This document shows positions 1 to 8,871 of a stretch of DNA of 64,000 nt, piece by piece. The notes below the pieces were generated by a model. That model was given only the letters and a program-made list of their open reading frames with translations. It did not search any database and was not told the origin of the DNA. Origin of the DNA: an uncultured Hydrogenophaga sp. GTDB taxonomy: Bacteria; Pseudomonadota; Gammaproteobacteria; Burkholderiales; Burkholderiaceae_C. How positions within the stretch are numbered: position 1 is the first letter of the stretch; each line of letters begins with the position of its first letter. The position numbers were made by a program, and so were the translations under genes. The DNA lies in the NCBI RefSeq assembly GCF_958439165.1, contig NZ_OY288124.1, positions 124,001 through 188,000 on the forward strand, written 5' to 3'.

Positions 1-636
1 ATCGTTGCGGCCCAGGGTGTCGCCCTTGTAGACCCACACCTTCACGCCGATCACACCGTAGGTGGTCTTGGCTTCGGAGGTGCCGTAGTCGATGTCGGCG
101 CGCAGCGTGTGAAGCGGCACGCGACCTTCGCGATACCACTCGCAACGGGCGATCTCGATGCCGTTCAGACGACCGGACGACATGATCTTGATGCCCTGAG
201 CGCCCAGACGCATGGCGTTCTGCATCGCGCGCTTCATGGCGCGGCGGAACATGATGCGCTTCTCGAGCTGCTGGGTGATGGAGTCGGCGATCAGCTTGGC
301 ATCGATCTCGGGCTTGCGCACTTCTTCGATGTTCACGGCCACCGGCACGCCCAGTTTGGCGGCCAGATCCTTCTTCAGCTTCTCGATGTCCTCGCCCTTC
401 TTGCCGATCACCACGCCCGGACGTGCCGAGTAGATGGTGATGCGGGCGTTCTTGGCGGGGCGCTCGATGACGACGCGCGAAACGGCGGCGTTCTTGAGCT
501 TGGCCTTCAGGTACTCGCGAACCTTGATGTCTTCGGCCAGCATGCCGGCGAAGTCACGGTTGCTGGCGTACCAACGGCTGGCCCAGTTACGGGAGACGGC
601 CAGGCGGAAGCCGGTCGGGTTGATTTTTTGTCCCAT
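1..636 (-). CDS. rpsC: 30S ribosomal protein S3 (C-terminus cut by window edge)
   Basis: Small-subunit head protein that contacts mRNA at the entry channel. The visible 212 residues begin MGQKINPTGFRL, the standard S3 N-terminus, and include the KH-domain GxxG region (VVIGKKGEDIEKLKK, about residues 75-90). The C-terminal tail lies beyond the left edge. It sits 13 bases after rplV in S10-operon order (rplV then rpsC) and is surely co-transcribed. Only the truncation by the window limits the call. Confidence 0.97.
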   Translation of the reverse strand, partial: MGQKINPTGFRLAVSRNWASRWYASNRDFAGMLAEDIKVREYLKAKLKNAAVSRVVIERPAKNARITIYSARPGVVIGKKGEDIEKLKKDLAAKLGVPVAVNIEEVRKPEIDAKLIADSITQQLEKRIMFRRAMKRAMQNAMRLGAQGIKIMSSGRLNGIEIARCEWYREGRVPLHTLRADIDYGTSEAKTTYGVIGVKVWVYKGDTLGRND

Positions 637-649
637 GTTCCAGTGCCTC

Positions 650-985
650 TCAGTTGCCGACCGTCACGTAGATGTGACACGTGGGTTTGCTGATGCGGTT
701 GCCGCGGCCTTTGGCGCGGGCCGAGAAACGCTTGAGCGTGGTGCCCTGTTCGACGTAGATGGTCTTGACCTTCAGTTCGTCGATGTCGGCACCGTCGTTG
801 TGTTCGGCGTTGGCGATGGCGGACTCCAGGGCCTTCTTCACGATGCCGGCAGCTTTTTTCTGCGTGAACATCAGGATGTTGAGGGCCTGGTCGACCTTCT
901 TGCCGCGAATCAGGTCAGCCACGAGACGGCCCTTGTCCACCGACAGGCGCACGCCGCGAACGACACAGCGGGTTTCAGTAGTCAT
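650..985 (-). CDS. rplV: 50S ribosomal protein L22
   Basis: Large-subunit protein that lines the peptide exit tunnel. The 111-residue product has the typical VRGVRLSVDKGRLVADLIRGK opening and ends in the extended-loop region KRFSARAKGRGNRISKPTCHI followed by a short C-terminus. The length fits the family (about 110). It lies 9 bases downstream of rpsS in the S10 operon. Confidence 0.97.
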   Translation of the reverse strand: MTTETRCVVRGVRLSVDKGRLVADLIRGKKVDQALNILMFTQKKAAGIVKKALESAIANAEHNDGADIDELKVKTIYVEQGTTLKRFSARAKGRGNRISKPTCHIYVTVGN

Positions 986-994
986 GGTTGATCC

Positions 995-1270
995 TTACTT
1001 CTTGGCTTTCTTGTCAGCCGGGTGACCTTTGAAGGTCCGCGTCAGCGAAAACTCGCCGAGCTTGTGGCCAACCATCTGGTCGGTGATGTACACCGGCACG
1101 TGCTGCTTGCCGTTGTGCACGGCGATGGTCAGACCGATGAATTCGGGCAGGATCATCGAGCGGCGCGACCAGGTCTTGACCGGCTTCTTGTCTTTGGTGG
1201 CCACAGCCTTCTCGACTTTGGCCAGCAGGTGGTGGTCGACAAACGGACCTTTTTTGAGCGAACGAGTCAT
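995..1270 (-). CDS. rpsS: 30S ribosomal protein S19
   Basis: Small-subunit head protein, partner of S13. It is 91 residues, starts MTRSLKKGPFVDHHL and carries the conserved KTWSRRSMILPEFIGLTIAVHNGK core. It lies between rplB and rplV with a 12-base spacing from rplB, the usual S10-operon position. Confidence 0.97.
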   Translation of the reverse strand: MTRSLKKGPFVDHHLLAKVEKAVATKDKKPVKTWSRRSMILPEFIGLTIAVHNGKQHVPVYITDQMVGHKLGEFSLTRTFKGHPADKKAKK

Positions 1271-1282
1271 GTTGTCAACCCC

Positions 1283-2107
1283 TTACTTCTTGCGACGCGA
1301 GACGATCATCGACTGCGTGCGGCGGTTGTTGCGGGTGCGGTAACCCTTGGTCAGGTTGCCCCACGGATCCACCGGAGCGCGGCCTTCGCCGGTCTTGCCC
1401 TCGCCACCACCGTGCGGGTGGTCGATCGGGTTCATGGCAGTACCACGGACGGTCGGGCGGATGCCCATGTGACGCTTCACACCGGCCTTGCCGATCTGGC
1501 GCAGGCTGTGCTCGGTGTTGGACACCTCGCCGATGGTGGCGCGGCAGTCCACGTGGATCTTGCGCACTTCGCCCGAACGCATCCGGACCTGGGCGTAGAT
1601 GCCTTCGCGGGCCAGCAGCACGGCCGAAGCGCCGGCGGAACGGGCGATCTGGGCGCCCTTGCCGACCTGCAGCTCGATGCAGTGAATGGTCGAACCCACC
1701 GGGATGTTGCGGATCGGCAGGGTGTTGCCCACGCGGATCGGCGACTCCGAGCCCGACAGCAGGGTGGCGCCCACTTCAACGCCACGCGGGGCGATGATGT
1801 AGCGACGCTCGCCGTCGGCGTAGCACAGCAGCGCGATGTGCGCGGTACGGTTGGGGTCGTACTCGATGCGCTCGACCTTCGCAGGGATGTTGTCCTTGTT
1901 GCGACGGAAGTCGACCACACGGTAGTGGTGCTTGTGACCACCGCCCTTGTGACGGGTGGTGATGTGGCCGTTGTTGTTGCGACCAGCCTTCTGGAACTGG
2001 GGTTCCAGCAGGGGTGCGTAGCCTTCGCCCTTGTGCAGGTGGTCACGCGTGACCTTCACCATGCCGCGACGGCCAGGCGAGGTCGGTTTCATCTTGATGA
2101 CAGCCAT
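1283..2107 (-). CDS. rplB: 50S ribosomal protein L2
   Basis: Core 23S rRNA-binding protein needed for peptidyl-transferase centre assembly. It is 274 residues, the normal length. The conserved C-terminal block GVAMNPIDHPHGGGEG is present here as GTAMNPIDHPHGGGEG (His near residue 230), followed by the basic tail. It lies two bases after the rplW stop codon, so translational coupling is likely. Confidence 0.98.
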   Translation of the reverse strand: MAVIKMKPTSPGRRGMVKVTRDHLHKGEGYAPLLEPQFQKAGRNNNGHITTRHKGGGHKHHYRVVDFRRNKDNIPAKVERIEYDPNRTAHIALLCYADGERRYIIAPRGVEVGATLLSGSESPIRVGNTLPIRNIPVGSTIHCIELQVGKGAQIARSAGASAVLLAREGIYAQVRMRSGEVRKIHVDCRATIGEVSNTEHSLRQIGKAGVKRHMGIRPTVRGTAMNPIDHPHGGGEGKTGEGRAPVDPWGNLTKGYRTRNNRRTQSMIVSRRKK

Positions 2108-2109
2108 GA

Positions 2110-2424
2110 TTACGCAGCCTCCCCGCCAAAGTTCAGTTCCTGACCCGGCTGCAGCGTCACGTAAGCCTTGCGGACGTGATCACGGCGACCCACGGTCTTG
2201 CCGAAGCGCTTGACCTTGCCCTTCTGGTTGACGACGGACACGCCCTTGACCTGGACCTTGAACATCAGCTCAACGGCGGCCTTGATCTCGGGCTTGGTGG
2301 CGTCGCGCAGCACCTTGAACAGCACGGCGTTGGTGTTTTCGGCGACCTGGGTGGCTTTCTCGGACACGATCGGTGCCACGAGGACCTGCATCAGGCGGCC
2401 TTCGTCGAATTGTGCGGTGCTCAT
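2110..2424 (-). CDS. rplW: 50S ribosomal protein L23
   Basis: Exit-site protein that docks trigger factor and SRP. The 104-residue product carries the LVAPIVSEKATQ motif near the N-terminus and a C-terminal GKVKRFGKTVGRRDHVRKAYV block. Its ATG overlaps the end of rplD by four bases. Starting at MSTAQFDEGRLMQ gives the length usual in Burkholderiales. Confidence 0.97.
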   Translation of the reverse strand: MSTAQFDEGRLMQVLVAPIVSEKATQVAENTNAVLFKVLRDATKPEIKAAVELMFKVQVKGVSVVNQKGKVKRFGKTVGRRDHVRKAYVTLQPGQELNFGGEAA

Positions 2425-3041
2425 GCGAACATCTCCTTGAGCTGGTCGATCGCCGCTTTGGTGACGATCACCTTCTTGTAGTGCACCAGCGACAGCGGAT
2501 CGGCGTAACGCGGCTCGACCACCAGCACGTTGGGCAGGTTGCGCGAAGCCAGGTACAGGTTCTCGTCCACCTCGTCGGCGATCACCAGGACCGATTTGAG
2601 GTTCATGGCCTTGAACTTGTCGGCCAGCTGCTTGGTCTTCGGCGAGTCGACCTTGATCGACTCAACCACGGCCAGACGGCCTTCACGGACCAGCTGCGAG
2701 AAGATGGAGGCCATGCCGGCGCGGTACATCTTCTTGTTGAGCTTCTGGGTGAAGTTCTCGTCAGGGCTGTTCGGGAAGATGCGGCCGCCTCCGCGCCACA
2801 GCGGGGAGGAGGTCATGCCGGCGCGAGCGCGACCGGTGCCCTTTTGCTTGAACGGCTTCTTGGTCGAGTGCTTGACCATCTGACGGTCTTTTTGTGCACG
2901 CGTACCTTGACGAGCATTGGCCTGATAGGCCACCACGAGCTGGTGGATCAGGGCTTCGTTGTAGTCACGACCAAACACGGTCTCGGGCACATCCACGTTG
3001 GATGCAGCCTGGCCCTGGTCATTCAGGAGTTCGACTTGCAT
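2421..3041 (-). CDS. rplD: 50S ribosomal protein L4
   Basis: Tunnel protein of the large subunit. In enterobacteria it also represses its own operon. The 206 residues include the conserved KPFKQKGTGRARAG tunnel loop (about residues 64-77) and RSSPLWRGGG-type sequence. It overlaps rplC by one base and rplW by four. Whether autoregulation exists here is unknown: there is no room for an S10-type leader before rpsJ, but the gap before rplC could hold one. Confidence 0.97.
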   Translation of the reverse strand: MQVELLNDQGQAASNVDVPETVFGRDYNEALIHQLVVAYQANARQGTRAQKDRQMVKHSTKKPFKQKGTGRARAGMTSSPLWRGGGRIFPNSPDENFTQKLNKKMYRAGMASIFSQLVREGRLAVVESIKVDSPKTKQLADKFKAMNLKSVLVIADEVDENLYLASRNLPNVLVVEPRYADPLSLVHYKKVIVTKAAIDQLKEMFA

Positions 3042-3715
3042 CAGTTCGCTCCTTTGGCCGCGGTGGCCTTGATGGCGGGACGGACGGTCACGAAACCGCC
3101 GTTGGCGCCCGGCACGGCGCCGCGGATCATCAGCAGGCCACGGGCCTCGTCCACGCGGACGACGTCCAGGTTCTGGATGGTCTTGGTCACGTCGCCCATG
3201 TGGCCGGTCATTTTCTTGCCCGGGAACACACGACCCGGATCCTGGGCCATGGAGATCGAGCCCGGCACGTTGTGCGAACGGCTGTTGCCGTGCGATGCGC
3301 GCTGCGAGCTGAAGTTGTGGCGCTTGATGGTGCCGGCGTAGCCTTTACCGATCGAGGTGCCCTGCACATCGACCTTCTGGCCGGCGGCAAACAGGGAAGC
3401 AGCGGCCACGACGGCGCCCGGCTGATACTGGGCGGCAACGTCGGCGGCGACGCGGAATTCCTTGATGATTTCACCGGCTTCCACACCGGCCTTGGCCAGG
3501 TGGCCGGCTTCCGGCTTGGTCACACGGGAAGCACGACGCTTGCCGAAGGTGACCTGAAGCGCGACGTAACCGTCGTTGGTGTCGGTTTTGACTTGAGTCA
3601 CACGGTTGTTCGACACGTCGACCACCGTGACAGGCACTGCGTCCCCGTCATCGGTGAACAGACGCATCATGCCCACCTTGCGACCCAACAACCCGAGGGA
3701 GTTGCTAAGACTCAT
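3041..3715 (-). CDS. rplC: 50S ribosomal protein L3
   Basis: Early-assembly 23S rRNA-binding protein. Starting at the ATG at 3715 gives MSLSNSLGLLGRKVGMMRLF and 224 residues, the family norm, with a GGAG ribosome-binding site eight bases upstream. An upstream in-frame ATG at 3889 would add 58 residues with no L3 similarity, so I rejected it. The FPGKKMTGHMG motif (with the methylatable Gln region ASHGNSRSHN before it) is present. A candidate promoter and stem-loop lie in the 209-base gap that separates it from rpsJ. Confidence 0.96.
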   Translation of the reverse strand: MSLSNSLGLLGRKVGMMRLFTDDGDAVPVTVVDVSNNRVTQVKTDTNDGYVALQVTFGKRRASRVTKPEAGHLAKAGVEAGEIIKEFRVAADVAAQYQPGAVVAAASLFAAGQKVDVQGTSIGKGYAGTIKRHNFSSQRASHGNSRSHNVPGSISMAQDPGRVFPGKKMTGHMGDVTKTIQNLDVVRVDEARGLLMIRGAVPGANGGFVTVRPAIKATAAKGAN

Positions 3716-3851
3716 TGTTTTCTCCGTTCCCGACTTCAATTGGCCGGGGCTGATGTGCAGTGCCGTTGCCAGCTGCTGCGTTGATGAAACGGCGACCCCG
3801 GATGTCTCCGGCGCCGTCCGCTCGAGCAAACTCATCCCAGCAAAAACTGGG

Positions 3852-3882
3852 AAGCCCGCCAGTATATCCGGCGGGCTTTTTT
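3852..3882 (+). terminator. Perfect 9-bp stem-loop with T6 tail, between rpsJ and rplC
   Basis: AAGCCCGCC (3852-3860), loop AGTATATCC, GGCGGGCTT (3870-3878), then T to 3882 on the plus strand. It has the form of an intrinsic terminator on the plus strand, where no gene is seen. It could stop antisense transcription running into tuf. On the minus strand it is followed by a T5 run only seven bases after the stem, so weak attenuation of the ribosomal transcript is possible. Confidence 0.5.
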
Positions 3883-3889
3883 CCTGCAA
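3861..3889 (-). promoter_or_regulatory. Candidate sigma70 promoter for rplC and the downstream S10 genes
   Basis: Read on the minus strand: TTGCAG (-35, 3884-3889), 17-base spacer, TATACT (-10, 3861-3866, 5 of 6 consensus bases). Transcription would start near 3854, about 140 bases before the rplC ATG. The -10 lies in the loop of the 9-bp stem-loop at 3852-3878. The -35 matches only three consensus bases, so this is a sequence-based candidate. Confidence 0.45.
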
Positions 3890-3924
3890 GCGTCTTCAGC
3901 CGCGAGGGCAGAAGACGAGGTGCA

Positions 3925-4236
3925 TCACTGCAGCTTGATCTCGACGTCCACGCCAGCCGGCAGGTCCAGCTTCATGAGCGCGTCCACCGTCTTGTCGGTC
4001 GGATCGACGATGTCCATCAGACGCTGGTGGGTGCGGATCTCGAGCTGGTCACGGCTCGTCTTGTTGACGTGAGGCGAACGCAGGATGTCGAAGCGCTTCA
4101 TGCGGGTCGGCAGGGGCACCGGGCCCTTGACGATCGCGCCGGTGCGCTTGGCGGTGTCGACGATCTCGGCAGCCGAGGTGTCGATCAGCTTGTAATCAAA
4201 CGCCTTCAGGCGGATACGGATCTTTTGCTTGGACAT
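3925..4236 (-). CDS. rpsJ: 30S ribosomal protein S10 / NusE
   Basis: Ribosomal head protein and transcription antitermination partner of NusB. The 103 residues begin MSKQKIRIRLKAFDYKLID and contain the GPVPLPTR loop region. It lies 23 bases after tuf, so it belongs to the str-operon transcript, while 209 bases with a promoter-like site separate it from rplC. Confidence 0.97.
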   Translation of the reverse strand: MSKQKIRIRLKAFDYKLIDTSAAEIVDTAKRTGAIVKGPVPLPTRMKRFDILRSPHVNKTSRDQLEIRTHQRLMDIVDPTDKTVDALMKLDLPAGVDVEIKLQ

Positions 4237-4259
4237 GACAGTTCCTTCCTTGATCCGGA

Positions 4260-5450
<1,191 letters not shown>

Positions 5451-5504
5451 TGCAAATACCTCGATGAAAGAACAAAGCCCGTGTGTGTTTAACGTCTCCA
5501 GCCG

Positions 5505-5528
5505 GGGCTCGTCACGGGCAACGAGCCC
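5505..5528 (-). other. Stem-loop in the fusA-tuf gap
   Basis: Inverted repeat GGGCTCGT (5505-5512) / ACGAGCCC (5521-5528) around an 8-base loop, with a second GC hairpin beside it (CCGCCC/GGGCGG area, 5528-5542). There is no T run, so it is not an intrinsic terminator. An mRNA processing or stability element between two highly expressed genes is the simplest reading. Confidence 0.45.
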
Positions 5529-5558
5529 GCCCCGAAGGGCGGCCGAAGACGAAGGGGA

Positions 5559-7661
5559 TTACTTGGCGCGCGAAGCCACGATGGCTTCAGACACGTTGCG
5601 CGGCGCCTCGGAGTAGTGCTTGAACTCCATGGTGTAGGTCGCGCGGCCCTGGGTCGCAGAGCGCAGGGTGGTCGAGTAGCCGAACATCTCGGACAGGGGG
5701 ACTTCAGCCTTGATGGCCTTGCCGCCACCGACCATGTCTTCCATGCCCTGCACCATGCCGCGACGGCTGGACAGATCGCCCATCACGTTGCCGGCGTAGT
5801 CTTCCGGGGTCTCGACTTCCACGGCCATCATGGGCTCGAGGATGACCGGGCTGGCCTTCTTGCAGCCTTCCTTGAAGCCGAAGATGGCAGCCATCTTGAA
5901 GGCCTGTTCGGAGGAGTCCACGTCGTGGTACGAACCGAAGTGCAGCGTGACTTTGACGTCGACCACCGGGAAGCCGGCCAGCACGCCGGAGTTCAGCGCC
6001 TCGATGACGCCCTTCTCGACCGCGGGGATGTATTCGCGAGGAACCACACCGCCCTTGATCGCGTCGACGAACTCGAAACCTTTGCCCGGCTCGTTGGGTT
6101 CGATCTTGAACACCACGTGGCCGTACTGACCTTTACCGCCCGACTGACGCACGAACTTGCCTTCGGCTTCGGCGACATCCTTGCGGATGGTCTCGCGGTA
6201 GGCCACCTGCGGCTTGCCCACGTTGGCTTCCACGCCGAATTCGCGCTTCATGCGGTCGACAATGATCTCCAGGTGCAGCTCGCCCATGCCGGAGATGATG
6301 GTCTGGCCGGACTCTTCGTCGGTCTTGACGCGGAAGGACGGATCCTCCGAGGCCAGGCGCTGGAGAGCGATGCCCATCTTTTCCTGGTCGGCCTTGGTCT
6401 TGGGCTCCACGGCCTGTGCAATCACCGGCTCGGGGAAGACCATGCGCTCGAGCATGATGACGGCTTCCGGATCGCACAGGGTTTCGCCCGTGGTCACGTC
6501 CTTCAGGCCCACGCAAGCGGCGATGTCGCCGGCGCGGATCTCTTCGACTTCCTGACGGTTGTTGGCATGCATCTGCACGATACGGCCGATGCGCTCCTTC
6601 TTGCCCTTGACCGGGTTGAAGACGGAGTCGCCCTTCTTGAGCACGCCGGAGTACACGCGCACGAAGGTCAGCTGACCGACATACGGGTCGGTCATCAGCT
6701 TGAAAGCCAGAGCCGACAGCTTTTCTTCGTCAGCTGCGTTGCGCGAGGTCGGGGCCTCGTTCTCGTCGGTGCCGCCCACCGGGGGGATGTCCACCGGCGA
6801 GGGCAGGAAGTCGATGACGGCGTCCAGCATGCGCTGAACACCTTTGTTCTTGAACGCGGTGCCGCACAGCATGGGCTGGATTTCGGTGGCCAGCGTACGG
6901 GCGCGGATGCCGGCCTTGATTTCGGCTTCGCTCAGGTCGCCTTCCTCAAGGTACTTGTTCATCATCTCTTCGGTCGACTCGGCGGCGGCTTCGAGCATCT
7001 TCTCGCGCCACTCTTCCGCCTGCGCCTGCAGTTCGGCCGGGATGTCCTGGTACTCGAACTTCATGCCTTGCGAAGCCTCGTCCCAGATGATCGCCTTCAT
7101 CTTGATGAGGTCGACCACGCCCTTGAAGTTTTCTTCGGCGCCGATGGGGATCACGATCGCCACCGGGTTGGCCTTCAGGCGCAGCTTCATCTGGTCGTAG
7201 ACCTTGAAGAAGTTGGCACCGGTGCGGTCCATCTTGTTCACGAAGGCCAGCCGCGGCACCTTGTACTTGTTGGCCTGACGCCAGACGGTTTCCGACTGCG
7301 GCTGCACGCCGCCCACGGCGCAATACACCATGCAGGCGCCGTCCAGCACGCGCATGGAGCGCTCCACCTCGATGGTGAAGTCCACGTGGCCGGGGGTGTC
7401 GATGATGTTGAAGCGGTGCTCGGGATAGGACAGGTCCATGCCCTTCCAGAAGCAGGTGGTGGCGGCGGAGGTGATGGTGATGCCACGCTCCTGCTCCTGC
7501 TCCATCCAGTCCATGGTGGCAGCGCCGTCGTGCACTTCACCGATCTTGTGGTTCACACCGGTGTAGAACAGGATGCGTTCGGTGGTGGTGGTCTTGCCGG
7601 CGTCGATGTGCGCGGAAATGCCGATGTTGCGGTACCGCTCGAGGGGCGTGGTGCGAGACAT
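5559..7661 (-). CDS. fusA: Elongation factor G
   Basis: Translocation GTPase. It is 700 residues, full length. G1 AHIDAGKTT (about 17-25), switch II DTPGHVDF and G4 NKMDR are visible, followed by the domain IV and V regions (GKGQYGHV, RRGMVQGMED). It sits in the str operon between rpsG and tuf, with gaps of 89 and 108 bases, each holding a GAGCCCG-based hairpin. Confidence 0.98.
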   Translation of the reverse strand: MSRTTPLERYRNIGISAHIDAGKTTTTERILFYTGVNHKIGEVHDGAATMDWMEQEQERGITITSAATTCFWKGMDLSYPEHRFNIIDTPGHVDFTIEVERSMRVLDGACMVYCAVGGVQPQSETVWRQANKYKVPRLAFVNKMDRTGANFFKVYDQMKLRLKANPVAIVIPIGAEENFKGVVDLIKMKAIIWDEASQGMKFEYQDIPAELQAQAEEWREKMLEAAAESTEEMMNKYLEEGDLSEAEIKAGIRARTLATEIQPMLCGTAFKNKGVQRMLDAVIDFLPSPVDIPPVGGTDENEAPTSRNAADEEKLSALAFKLMTDPYVGQLTFVRVYSGVLKKGDSVFNPVKGKKERIGRIVQMHANNRQEVEEIRAGDIAACVGLKDVTTGETLCDPEAVIMLERMVFPEPVIAQAVEPKTKADQEKMGIALQRLASEDPSFRVKTDEESGQTIISGMGELHLEIIVDRMKREFGVEANVGKPQVAYRETIRKDVAEAEGKFVRQSGGKGQYGHVVFKIEPNEPGKGFEFVDAIKGGVVPREYIPAVEKGVIEALNSGVLAGFPVVDVKVTLHFGSYHDVDSSEQAFKMAAIFGFKEGCKKASPVILEPMMAVEVETPEDYAGNVMGDLSSRRGMVQGMEDMVGGGKAIKAEVPLSEMFGYSTTLRSATQGRATYTMEFKHYSEAPRNVSEAIVASRAK

Positions 7662-7683
7662 GGAAATACTCCGAAAAAGGATC

Positions 7684-7717
7684 GAGCCCGCGTCCCTGGT
7701 TCAGGGGTTGCGGGCTC
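7684..7717 (-). other. Stem-loop in the rpsG-fusA gap
   Basis: GAGCCCGC (7684-7691) pairs with GCGGGCTC (7710-7717), and CCCTGG/CAGGGG can pair inside the loop. There is no T run after the stem in the direction of transcription. It shares the GAGCCCG stem with the hairpin in the next gap (5505-5528). Confidence 0.45.
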
Positions 7718-7750
7718 TCGGTTCTGGACGACCTGGGGTGTTGCCCCGGA

Positions 7751-8221
7751 TCAGAAACGGAAGTGGCTGAAGGCCTTGTTGGCCTCGGCCATGCGGTGGA
7801 CTTCGTCACGGCGCTTCATGGCGCCGCCACGGCCTTCGGTGGCCTCGATCAGCTCGTTGGCCAGGCGCATGGCCATGGACTTCTCGCTGCGCTTGCGGGC
7901 AGCTTCCTTGAGCCAGCGCATCGACAGCGCCAGACGGCGCACCGGGCGCACTTCGACCGGCACCTGGTAGTTGGCGCCACCGACGCGGCGGGACTTCACT
8001 TCCACCATCGGCTTCACATTGTTGATGGCGTTCGAGAAGATTTCGACCGGATCCTTGCCGGTCTTCTTCTCGATCTGCTCCAGCGCGCCGTAAATGATGC
8101 GCTCGGCAACCGCCTTTTTGCCGCCTTCCATGATCACGTTCATGAACTTGGAGAGCTCGACATTGCCGAACTTGGGATCCGGCAGGATTTCACGTTTAGG
8201 GACTTCGCGACGACGTGGCAT
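7751..8221 (-). CDS. rpsG: 30S ribosomal protein S7
   Basis: Primary 16S rRNA 3'-domain binder. It is 156 residues (family norm), starts MPRRREVPKREILPDPKFG and includes the RRVGGANYQVPVEVR beta-hairpin. It lies 158 bases downstream of rpsL. In E. coli S7 regulates the str operon from the rpsL-rpsG gap. The gap here has only a small CCGCC/GGCGG hairpin, so I cannot claim the same control. Confidence 0.97.
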   Translation of the reverse strand: MPRRREVPKREILPDPKFGNVELSKFMNVIMEGGKKAVAERIIYGALEQIEKKTGKDPVEIFSNAINNVKPMVEVKSRRVGGANYQVPVEVRPVRRLALSMRWLKEAARKRSEKSMAMRLANELIEATEGRGGAMKRRDEVHRMAEANKAFSHFRF

Positions 8222-8379
8222 TTCTTCACCTCATATTGCTTCAGTTGGCACCTTTTCAGGCACCGCGAGAGTCATGCAACAACTCTCACTTACTCGACCC
8301 GCACGGACGATTCCGTGTTGTGGGCCACTGCGTCCGAACCGCCTGCCTGGGCGGAACCGACACCGAAAGACAGGCTGAC

Positions 8380-8757
8380 TTAGGCCTTCTTGGGGCGCTT
8401 GGCACCGTACTTGGAACGGGACTGCTTGCGGTCTTTCACGCCTTGCAGGTCCAGCGAACCGCGGACGATGTGGTAACGCACACCGGGCAGATCCTTGACA
8501 CGACCGCCACGGACCAGCACGACGCTGTGTTCCTGGAGGTTGTGGCCTTCACCGCCGATATAGGAAATCACCTCGAAGCCGTTGGTCAGACGAACCTTGG
8601 CCACTTTGCGCAGCGCGGAGTTCGGCTTCTTCGGGGTGGTGGTGTACACACGGGTGCACACGCCGCGGCGCTGCGGCGAGTTTTCCATGGCCGGGCTCTT
8701 GGATTTGGTCTTTTCGACCTCCCGGCCGTGGCGCACGAGTTGGTTGATGGTTGGCAT
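8380..8757 (-). CDS. rpsL: 30S ribosomal protein S12
   Basis: Decoding-centre protein and streptomycin target. The 125 residues start MPTINQLVRHGRE. Lys43 (in TTPKKPNSALRK) and Lys88 (in GRVKDLPG) have the wild-type, streptomycin-sensitive state. It is the first gene of the str operon, 71 bases downstream of a good sigma70-like promoter. Confidence 0.98.
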   Translation of the reverse strand: MPTINQLVRHGREVEKTKSKSPAMENSPQRRGVCTRVYTTTPKKPNSALRKVAKVRLTNGFEVISYIGGEGHNLQEHSVVLVRGGRVKDLPGVRYHIVRGSLDLQGVKDRKQSRSKYGAKRPKKA

Positions 8758-8827
8758 TGAAAAACGTCCCTAAACGTTTGAAAAAAGCGAAAACGAGAAC
8801 TCCTCGGAAAATTCCGAAAAGCCCTCT

Positions 8828-8856
8828 ACTGTAGCACGGGGGCCAGCTTCCGCCAA
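8828..8856 (-). promoter_or_regulatory. Sigma70-like promoter of the str operon
   Basis: On the minus strand: TTGGCG (-35, 8851-8856), 17-base spacer, TACAGT (-10, 8828-8833). A start near 8821 gives a leader of about 64 bases before the rpsL ATG at 8757. Four -35 bases (TTG and C) and four -10 bases match consensus. It lies just after the dacC stop codon, where a strong ribosomal promoter is expected. Confidence 0.6.
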
Positions 8857-8871
8857 ACGGCGGGCCTGGCG

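Noticed and set aside
3716..3889. 58-residue N-terminal extension of L3 from ATG 3889
   Set aside because: No L3 homology, crosses the hairpin and promoter-like site, and the start at 3715 has its own ribosome-binding site.
5616..7970. 784-codon open frame antisense to fusA and rpsG
   Set aside because: High-GC codon bias of the real genes keeps the opposite frame open; the product is His/Ala-rich with no domain, and fusA is certain.
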